Source of the DNA: Micromonospora okii
Lineage (GTDB): Bacteria > Actinomycetota > Actinomycetes > Mycobacteriales > Micromonosporaceae
Length of the DNA: 64,000 nt
Direction: 5' to 3'
Assembly: GCF_020884795.1 (NCBI RefSeq)
Contig: NZ_BBZF01000017.1
Location: 1 to 64,000 of the forward strand
The notes under the pieces were generated by a model. That model was not told the origin of the DNA. It was given only the letters and a program-made list of their open reading frames with translations, and made no database searches. The translations under genes and the position numbers were made by a program. Shown one piece after another: positions 55,946-62,444 of the stretch (position 1 is the stretch's first letter; every line of letters starts with the position of its first letter).

Positions 55946-56503
55946 TTACTGGTCGAGCAGCTCCTCCACGCGCACGAGGAACTCGCGCAGGTTCGGTTCG
56001 GTGGTGAGGGCGTGCGCCTCGGGCAGGCTCAGCCAGCGCAGCTCGGCGGCCGGCTTCTCGGGCCGGGCCCGCTCCGGCGTCCCGGTGGCCAGCACGAAAC
56101 GCAGGTCGGCGTGTTCGTGGGCGGGCTCGTGCGGGCCGGCCGGCACGGGCAGGACCACGACCTGCCGCACCGTGGCGTCCGGCCAGCACACCAGGTCGTC
56201 GAGGTGGGTCTCCTCCCGTCCCTCGCGCAGGACGACCTCGACCGGGTCCTGCTCGCCGGGGTCGCCGTGCCCGCCGATCTGGAGCCACGCCCCCATGCGC
56301 ACGTGCCAGCGCAGCAGCACCCGGCGCGTCGGCGGGTGGACCACCAGCGCCGAGGCGGTGACGTGCAGCGGCAGCTCCCGGGACCACGGGTCGCCGGCCG
56401 CGACGAGGCGCGAGATCCGTTCCACGTCCGAGATCTCCACGGGGGTCCTCGGCCGGTACCCGGCGAGGAGCGCCGCGATCGGCGCCGGAGCGGTGTGGTG
56501 CAT
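55946..56503 (-). CDS. Nudix hydrolase
   Basis: The 185-residue product has a Nudix box GGHGDPGEQDPVEVVLREG followed by REETHL (with the one-residue-longer loop of some Nudix groups). It starts with a helical segment ending in ATG-proximal MHHTAPAPIAALLAGYRP. Nudix enzymes cut diphosphates of nucleosides. Within this cluster it could process a phosphoribosyl-ATP-type intermediate or clean up toxic triphosphates; both are guesses. It lies 26 bp upstream of the CofB-like gene. Confidence 0.85.
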   Translation of the reverse strand: MHHTAPAPIAALLAGYRPRTPVEISDVERISRLVAAGDPWSRELPLHVTASALVVHPPTRRVLLRWHVRMGAWLQIGGHGDPGEQDPVEVVLREGREETHLDDLVCWPDATVRQVVVLPVPAGPHEPAHEHADLRFVLATGTPERARPEKPAAELRWLSLPEAHALTTEPNLREFLVRVEELLDQ

Positions 56504-56589
56504 GTGTCACTCCTCAAGGGACAAAGGTGTCGGAGCACATGACCGTATCGACTCGGCGGAGATTCCGGCGCTCCAACGCACCCGTTCGC

Positions 56590-58020
56590 TCACAGCAACG
56601 GACCCGGCCGGTAACGGGCCGCGTCCGGGTGGGCCTCGACCTCCGCCCCGATCCGCTTCACGACCTCGGTGACCTGCGCCCCGGCCGCGCCGGTGAACAC
56701 CAGCCGGTCGGCGAGGAGCGCCTCCAGCGCGGCGCGGTCGAGCGGGAACCGTTCGTCGGAGCCCAGCGCGTCGAGCAGGCCGTGCTCCCCGCCCCCCGCG
56801 CGCAGCCGGTCGCTGCACCGCACCGCGTGCTCCTTGATGATCTCGTGGGCGGTCTCGCGCCCCTGGCCGGCGCGCACCGCGGCCATCAGCATCCGGGTGG
56901 TGGCCAGGAAGGGCAGGTAGCGCTCCAGCTCGGCCTCGATCACAGCGGGGAAGGCGCGGAACTCGTCCAGCACCGTCAGCAGCGTTTCGAGCATCCCGTC
57001 GAGGGTGAAGAACGCGTCCGGCAGCGCCACCCGACGCACCACGGAGCAGGAGACGTCGCCCTCGTTCCACTGGCTGCCGGCCAGCTCCCCGGCCATCGCC
57101 GCGTAGCCGCGCAGCACCAGCATCAGGCCGTTGATCCGCTCGCAGGAACGCATGTTCATCTTGTGCGGCATCGCCGACGACCCGACCTGACCCTCGGCGA
57201 ACCCCTCCGTGACCAGGTCGTGGCCGGCCATCAGCCGCAGCGACGTGGCCAGGGACGAGGGCCCGGCGGCGAGCTGGACCAGCAGGCTGAGCACCTCCCA
57301 GTCCAGCGAGCGCGGATAGACCTGCCCGACGCTGGTCATCACCCGCGTGAAGCCCAGGTGCTCGGCGACCCGGTCGTTCAACCGGGCGAGCCGCTCGTGG
57401 TCGCCGTCGAAGAGGTCGAGCACGTCCTGCCCGGTGCCCACCGGCCCCTTGATCCCCCGGATCGGGTACGCGGCGAGCAGGTCGTCCAGCCTGCGCACCC
57501 CCAGCAGCAGCTCCTCGGCCACCCCGGCGAACCGCTTGCCGAGCGTGGTGGGCTGCGCGGGGACGTTGTGGGTGCGCGCCGCCATCACCGTGTCGCTATG
57601 CTCCGTGGCGAGCCGACCCAGCCGGGCCAGCACGGCGACGCAGCGACCGCGCAGCAGCCGGAGGCTGTCGCGGACCTGCATCTGCTCGACGTTCTCGGTC
57701 AGGTCGCGGGAGGTCATCCCCTTGTGGATGTGCTCGTGGCCGGCGAGCCGGTTGAACTCCTCGATCCGGGCCTTGACGTCGTGCCGGGTGACCCGCTCGC
57801 GATCCTTGATCGCCGCCAGGTCGATGTGGTCGGCGACCGCGCGGTACCGCTCCACCACGCCGGCCGGCACGGCGACGCCGAGGTCCGCCTGTGCCGCCAG
57901 CACCGCCAGCCACAGCCGGCGCTCCAGGACGATCTTGTGCTCCGTCGCCCACAGCCCGACCATCTCGGCGGAGGCGTACCGCTCGGCCAGGACGTTGGGT
58001 ACGGCGAGCTTGTCAGACAT
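56590..58020 (-). CDS. Adenylosuccinate lyase homologue, ForB-like
   Basis: The 476-residue product has the fumarase/aspartase superfamily signature GSSAMPHKMN (near residue 275), THNVPAQPTT with the catalytic His, and TSRDLTENVEQMQ. PurB eliminates fumarate from SAICAR and adenylosuccinate. In formycin biosynthesis the homologue ForB does this on the pyrazole C-nucleoside to leave a carboxamide or amine. It lies 12 bp downstream of the ForT-like gene, which argues for the secondary role; it is not in a purine operon. Confidence 0.87.
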   Translation of the reverse strand: MSDKLAVPNVLAERYASAEMVGLWATEHKIVLERRLWLAVLAAQADLGVAVPAGVVERYRAVADHIDLAAIKDRERVTRHDVKARIEEFNRLAGHEHIHKGMTSRDLTENVEQMQVRDSLRLLRGRCVAVLARLGRLATEHSDTVMAARTHNVPAQPTTLGKRFAGVAEELLLGVRRLDDLLAAYPIRGIKGPVGTGQDVLDLFDGDHERLARLNDRVAEHLGFTRVMTSVGQVYPRSLDWEVLSLLVQLAAGPSSLATSLRLMAGHDLVTEGFAEGQVGSSAMPHKMNMRSCERINGLMLVLRGYAAMAGELAGSQWNEGDVSCSVVRRVALPDAFFTLDGMLETLLTVLDEFRAFPAVIEAELERYLPFLATTRMLMAAVRAGQGRETAHEIIKEHAVRCSDRLRAGGGEHGLLDALGSDERFPLDRAALEALLADRLVFTGAAGAQVTEVVKRIGAEVEAHPDAARYRPGPLL

Positions 58021-58032
58021 GCTTCCTCATCA

Positions 58033-59040
58033 TCAGGGGACGTAGTCGAGGGTCAGGCCACGGTTGTCGGCGTTGGTGAACCAGAAGTCGCGGAGCAGGC
58101 CGCGCCGCACCAGCGACTGCGCCCACTCCCGCGCGGCCTCCGGGGCGCGGGTGAAGGCGAAGCAGGCCGGCCCGGTCACGCTGAGCGCGATGGCGTCGAT
58201 CGCGGTGCTGGCGCGCCCGGCGGTGAGCACGTCCTCGACGGCCCGCCCCTGGAACGCGATCTGTTCGCGCTTGAAGTGACCGGTGAAGGTGATCTCGTTG
58301 ACCGCGTCGCAGAACGCGTCGTAGTCGCGCTCCGCCACGGCGGGGGCCAGCCCCATGAAGACCAGTTGGGCGGTGCGCTGCGCCTGCTCCTGCGGGATCG
58401 GGGTGACCCGCTGGAACCAGGCCAGCTCCTCGGCGCCGCCGAGGTGGCGCCCGTTGGTCATCAGCACGAGCACCGGCCAGGGCGGGAAGGGCAGCCTGAC
58501 GACCGGCTTGGGCACCGGCACGGGCTGGGCGAACCGGCTCGGTCGCAGGTACGTCGCCGGGGAGGCGGCGAAGTCGGCCGGGTTGCGGTGGCCGCCGTCG
58601 ACCAGGAAGCCCCCGAACTCGGCGAGCCCGGTGCTCGCCCCCGACGTCCGACCCCGGCCGAGGAGCTCGGACAGTTGCGGCAGGGCCGGTTCCTGCCCGC
58701 ACAGGGCCCCGTACGCCCGGCCGACGGCCAGCAGGCTGACCGTCTTCGACCCGAAGCCGCAGTGCTGCGGCAGCGGGCGGCTGACGGTGACCGTGGCCGG
58801 CGGGCCCTCCCACAGCTTCTCCAGCGTGGCGAGCGCTGCCGCCAGGTCCGCCGTGGTCTCCGGCTCGACGCCGAGCACCCGCGACGTGCCGTCGTCGCTC
58901 GGCCGCACTCGCACGGTCAGGCCCGGCCGCCGCACCGCCATCGCGGCGATGCCGTTGCGCCGCAGGGACGCCGCGTCCAGGTTGATGAGCGTGAAGCTCA
59001 GCCGGGCCGGACCGCTGACCTGCACGGTGTGGCCGGTCAC
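58033..59040 (-). CDS. C-glycoside synthase of the beta-RFAP synthase family, ForT/PyfQ-like
   Basis: The 335-residue GHMP-fold protein opens VTGHTVQVSGPARLSFTL and has the family's glycine loop PLPQHCGFGSKTVSLLAVG (near residues 84-102) and the block GRTSGASTGLAEFGGFLVDG (near 132-151), typical of beta-ribofuranosylaminobenzene phosphate synthases. ForT and PyfQ are members that couple PRPP to a pyrazole dicarboxylate with loss of CO2, forming the C-C ribosyl bond. The GTG overlaps the stop of the PurC-like gene (GTGA). Outside methanopterin-making organisms this family in an actinomycete strongly suggests a C-nucleoside pathway. Confidence 0.85.
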   Translation of the reverse strand: MTGHTVQVSGPARLSFTLINLDAASLRRNGIAAMAVRRPGLTVRVRPSDDGTSRVLGVEPETTADLAAALATLEKLWEGPPATVTVSRPLPQHCGFGSKTVSLLAVGRAYGALCGQEPALPQLSELLGRGRTSGASTGLAEFGGFLVDGGHRNPADFAASPATYLRPSRFAQPVPVPKPVVRLPFPPWPVLVLMTNGRHLGGAEELAWFQRVTPIPQEQAQRTAQLVFMGLAPAVAERDYDAFCDAVNEITFTGHFKREQIAFQGRAVEDVLTAGRASTAIDAIALSVTGPACFAFTRAPEAAREWAQSLVRRGLLRDFWFTNADNRGLTLDYVP

Positions 59041-60005
59041 CGGAGTTCCTCCCGCGCCGGTGCGGCGGCGGCGCAGCCGGCCCGGTAGGTCTCGACGGCG
59101 GCGGAGAGCCGATCGCGTGCGGCCGGCGTGCCGGCCACCCAGAGCTGCGCGAGGGCGGCGTACACCTCGGCCACCGCAGCCACCAACTCGGGGTCGAGCG
59201 GCTCGGGGCGCGGCCACCGCGAGCGGGGCAGGCCCTCGCGCACCCACCCCTGCACCCGCTCGCGCAGCCCCGGGTGCAGAGCCCGCAGCAACTCCTTGCA
59301 GACCGGCGTGTCGTCGAGGTAGAAGCGGTTCTCGTCCGGCGTGCCGGCGTGGTCCACCAGCATCAGGCCGCGACGCTCGTCGAACCCGTACTCGGCCTTG
59401 CCGTCCACCAGCGTCAGCCCCACGGTGGCGCAGTGCTCGTCGACCACCGTGCAGACCCGGCGGGCCCGCTCGGTGAGGCCCGTGAGGTCCTCCGGCGCGA
59501 CCCGGCCCACCCGGGCCGCCTCCGCCGTGTCGAGGAACCTGTCGGTCTCCTCGAACTTGCTGGTGAACTCCACCATCACCGACTCCAGCCGGCCGGTCCC
59601 CGGCTCGACCGGCGGGATCGACGCCGGGTCGAGGTCACCGGCGGCCACCCGGCGGTGCACCGACGATTCCGGGCGGAGCTGACGCCGGTAGACGACCTGT
59701 AGCGGGATGAGCTGGGCCGGCCCGGTCTGCCCGGGCCCGTCGAGGTCCAGGTCGAGCAGCCGGATGCGGATCGCGTCGTCGGCGACCTGCTCGACGAAGT
59801 GCGTCGCGACCCCGGCCCGTTCGAGCAGCGCGAACGAGCGCACCGCCATGGCGCACGAGGCGCGGCCCTTGCCGGGCACCAGGTCCGGCATGACGCCGTG
59901 GTCGAAGACCGAGTACCGGTCGGTGAAGGTCAGCACCGCGTCGCCGGCCCGACCGTCGGCGGCGGGCCTGATGACGTGCAGGTCCTTCGTGGACCATTGC
60001 TTCAC
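59037..60005 (-). CDS. SAICAR synthetase homologue, long form, ForC-like
   Basis: The GTG at 60005 follows a GGGGGGAC ribosome site. The 322-residue product starts VKQWSTKDLHVIRP and has FTDRYSVFDHGVMPDLVPGKG (substrate loop), MVEFTSKFEETDR and LVDGKAEYGFDERRGLMLVD, i.e. the longer PurC class. PurC ligates aspartate to a ribotide carboxylate; ForC does the same to the pyrazole C-ribotide. Overlap with the ForT-like gene and closeness of the ForB-like gene support this. It shares little with the other PurC homologue at 55209, so they are not a recent duplication. Confidence 0.85.
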   Translation of the reverse strand: MKQWSTKDLHVIRPAADGRAGDAVLTFTDRYSVFDHGVMPDLVPGKGRASCAMAVRSFALLERAGVATHFVEQVADDAIRIRLLDLDLDGPGQTGPAQLIPLQVVYRRQLRPESSVHRRVAAGDLDPASIPPVEPGTGRLESVMVEFTSKFEETDRFLDTAEAARVGRVAPEDLTGLTERARRVCTVVDEHCATVGLTLVDGKAEYGFDERRGLMLVDHAGTPDENRFYLDDTPVCKELLRALHPGLRERVQGWVREGLPRSRWPRPEPLDPELVAAVAEVYAALAQLWVAGTPAARDRLSAAVETYRAGCAAAAPAREELR

Positions 60006-60078
60006 GGTCGTCCCCCCGGGTATCGGCATCAACAAGGGTAACCAGAAAGACGATCGAGGCCCTCCCCGTGTGACAAGG

Positions 60079-60107
60079 TGGACAGATCGACGTCTATTCG
60101 GTAAGCA
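60079..60107 (+). promoter_or_regulatory. Candidate promoter of the amidohydrolase gene
   Basis: TGGACA (60079-60084) and TAAGCA (60102-60107) are 17 bp apart in the 125-bp divergent gap between the PurC-like and amidohydrolase genes. No clear opposite promoter is seen. Confidence 0.35.
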
Positions 60108-60130
60108 GTGGTGAACCAGAGAGGGGCACC

Positions 60131-61318
60131 GTGTCCACGCTTGCCGTCACCCGCATCGGAACGCTGTTCTCCGGCATCATGGAAAAGCCGCTGATCAGCG
60201 GCGCCGACACCGTCCTCTGCCGGGACGGCGCAATCGCGGCGATCGGTTCCGCCGCCGACCTCGCGGCGGAGATCACCAACGCTGACCAGGTCCTGGACGT
60301 GGACGGCGCGACGGTGGCGCCCGGCCTCATCGACTCGCACGGTCACGTCACGATCGGCGACTACACGCCCCGGCAGAAGGCGGTCGACTTTCTCGAAAGC
60401 TACGTGCACGGCGGGGTCACCCGGATGATCTCGGCCGGCGAGGTGCACGTTCCGGGCCGCGCCCGCGACCGCGAGGCGGTGAAGGCATTGGCCGTGACGG
60501 CCCGGACCGTCTTCGAGAACATCCGGCCGGGCGGAATGCGCGTGCACGCGGGCAACGTGCTGTTGGAGCCGACGCTGACCGAGGAGGACTTCCGCCATCT
60601 CGTCCGCTGCGGGGTGTGGCTGGCGAAGTTCGGCTTCGGGGCGTACCCGGACCCGCTCGACGCGGTGGAGCAGATCCGGCTCGCCAAGTCCTGCGGCCTG
60701 CTGGTGATGTGCCATGCCGGTGGGGTCAGCGCCGCCGGCTCGGCGGCACTTCGGGCCGCCGAGATCATGGCGCTCGACCCGCACGTCTGCGGCCACGCCA
60801 ACGGCGGCCCCACCGCCATGCCCGACGCCGACGTCGACCGGCTGCTGTACGACACCCGGATGGTGCTCCAGGTGGTGCAGGCCGGCAACCTGCGCTCCGG
60901 CCTGCGCCTGGTGCGGCGCGCGGAGGCGACCGGCGCGCTGCACCGCGTCGTGGTGGGCTCGGACACCCCGTCGGGCTTCGGCGTCATGCCGCTGGCGGTC
61001 CTCAAGACCGTCGTGGAGCTGTCCGCGCTCGCGCCGCTGGAGCCGGCGGTGTCCTGGGCGCTGGCGACCGGCAACGTCGCGCGGGCGTGGGGGCTGTCCG
61101 CGGGCCGCGTCCAGAGCGGCGCGGACGCCGACCTGGTCGTGCTGGACGCGCCGCTCGGCGGCGTCGCGACCGACGCCGCCGGGGCGATGCGCAACGGCGA
61201 CGTACCGGGCATCAGCGCCGTCGTCACCGACGCCGAGGTGCGCGCCCTGACCAGCAGGAACACGCCGAAGGCGCGGCGTCAGGCGACGCTCGTCGCCCGG
61301 CGGCCGGTCACCCACTGA
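60131..61318 (+). CDS. Amidohydrolase, enamidase-like
   Basis: The 395-residue product has the binuclear amidohydrolase ligands: H70 and H72 (DSHGH), K166 (LAKFGFG, probably carbamylated), H195 (MCHAGG), H222 (GHANGGPTA) and D278 (GSDTPSG). The overall sequence (GDYTPRQKAVDF, HGGVTRMISAGEVHVPG, SRNTPKA near the end) recalls enamidase, which opens the lactam of a tetrahydropyridone carboxylate. In a pyrazole pathway it could open or close a cyclic hydrazide. It is the only plus-strand gene in the cluster, divergent from the PurC-like gene. AGAGGGG precedes the GTG. Confidence 0.83.
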   Translation: MSTLAVTRIGTLFSGIMEKPLISGADTVLCRDGAIAAIGSAADLAAEITNADQVLDVDGATVAPGLIDSHGHVTIGDYTPRQKAVDFLESYVHGGVTRMISAGEVHVPGRARDREAVKALAVTARTVFENIRPGGMRVHAGNVLLEPTLTEEDFRHLVRCGVWLAKFGFGAYPDPLDAVEQIRLAKSCGLLVMCHAGGVSAAGSAALRAAEIMALDPHVCGHANGGPTAMPDADVDRLLYDTRMVLQVVQAGNLRSGLRLVRRAEATGALHRVVVGSDTPSGFGVMPLAVLKTVVELSALAPLEPAVSWALATGNVARAWGLSAGRVQSGADADLVVLDAPLGGVATDAAGAMRNGDVPGISAVVTDAEVRALTSRNTPKARRQATLVARRPVTH

Positions 61319-62444
61319 GCGGGCCGTCGGCCGGGGCGAACCGGTGCGGCCGGAAGGCCTCCGCCAGCTCGTGCCGGGCCCCGGTCACCTCCCGGGTGAC
61401 GATCTCGGCGAGCACCGGCGCGAGCGTGACGCCGCTGTGCGTGACCACGACGTAGAGCCGGTCGGAGCCGGGCAGCCAGCCGACGACGCTGTGGCCGTCC
61501 ACCGGCATCGGCCGTACGCCCACGAAGGCCGACTCGACCGTGACCCCCGCCGCGGCCGGCACCACGGCCGCCAGCCGGCCCAGTACCGCCTCCGCCGCCG
61601 TCGGCACGTCCGCCGGCAGCGTGTGGTCGACGTCGTGGCTGTGCAGCACCAGGCGCCGGCCGTGGTGCGGCCGGACGCTGAGCCCCGGCGCGTGCAGGAC
61701 GCGGCGCACGGTCGCGTCGCCGGGCACCGGCGAGGTCCGCACCAGCAGACCCCGCGTCGTGACCGCCGGGTCGTCCGGCTCGACCAGCGGCACCGCGTGC
61801 CCGGCGGAGGCGAGGAGCGGGCCGGTGCCCCGCCCGGCGCAGCAGACCACCACGTCGCCGCGCAGCCGCACGCCCGAGGCGAGCCGCACCGTGCGGTCCT
61901 CGACCGCGACGGCGGCGTCACCGAGCACCAGCCGTACTCCCTGCCGGCGGCCGGCGGCCTGCACCTCCGCGAGGAAGCGGTCCGGGTGCAGGTGGGCGTC
62001 CTCCGGGTAGAGGACGACCGGGCCGGCCCGGTCGTCGAGCCGCAGGGCGGGTTCGAGGGCGCGGGCCTGCGGTCCGGTGAGGACCTCGGCCGGATACCCC
62101 TTCGACCGGTACGACTCGGCGGCGGCGAGCAGGCTCCCCGCGCCCTCGGGGGAGCCCGCCCAGGCCAGGTTCCCGGTGGGCCGGTACCACTGCCGCCCCG
62201 GCACCTCGTCGGCGAGCCGCCGGTGCGCGGCGAGCGACTCCCGGGACAGCGCGAAGTACGGCGTCGACCCGTCGTCCACCGCGTTCACCCAGGCGAAGGA
62301 GTGCGCCGACAGGGACCGGCCGGGGTCCTGCGCGTCCACCAACGTCACCGCCGCGCCCTGGCGGGCGAGCCGGTAGGCGGTGCAGGTGCCGATCGCCCCG
62401 GCGCCCACGACGACGACGTTCATCGCGGTTCCGCCGCCGTTCAT
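61308..62444 (-). CDS. FAD-dependent oxidase, DAO/DadA family
   Basis: The 378-residue product has the Rossmann motif VVVVGAGAIGTCTAYRLA and the C-terminal FAD segment VGVRPMPVDGHSVVGWLPG, as in glycine and D-amino-acid oxidases. Such enzymes oxidise C-N bonds; in known hydrazine pathways a FAD oxidase of this group cleaves the lysine-derived hydrazine. The ATG at 62444 overlaps the upstream stop (ATGA). A second ATG at 62423 with its own GGAA site arises from a 21-bp duplication. Stops overlap the amidohydrolase gene by 11 bp. Confidence 0.83.
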   Translation of the reverse strand: MNGGGTAMNVVVVGAGAIGTCTAYRLARQGAAVTLVDAQDPGRSLSAHSFAWVNAVDDGSTPYFALSRESLAAHRRLADEVPGRQWYRPTGNLAWAGSPEGAGSLLAAAESYRSKGYPAEVLTGPQARALEPALRLDDRAGPVVLYPEDAHLHPDRFLAEVQAAGRRQGVRLVLGDAAVAVEDRTVRLASGVRLRGDVVVCCAGRGTGPLLASAGHAVPLVEPDDPAVTTRGLLVRTSPVPGDATVRRVLHAPGLSVRPHHGRRLVLHSHDVDHTLPADVPTAAEAVLGRLAAVVPAAAGVTVESAFVGVRPMPVDGHSVVGWLPGSDRLYVVVTHSGVTLAPVLAEIVTREVTGARHELAEAFRPHRFAPADGPLSG

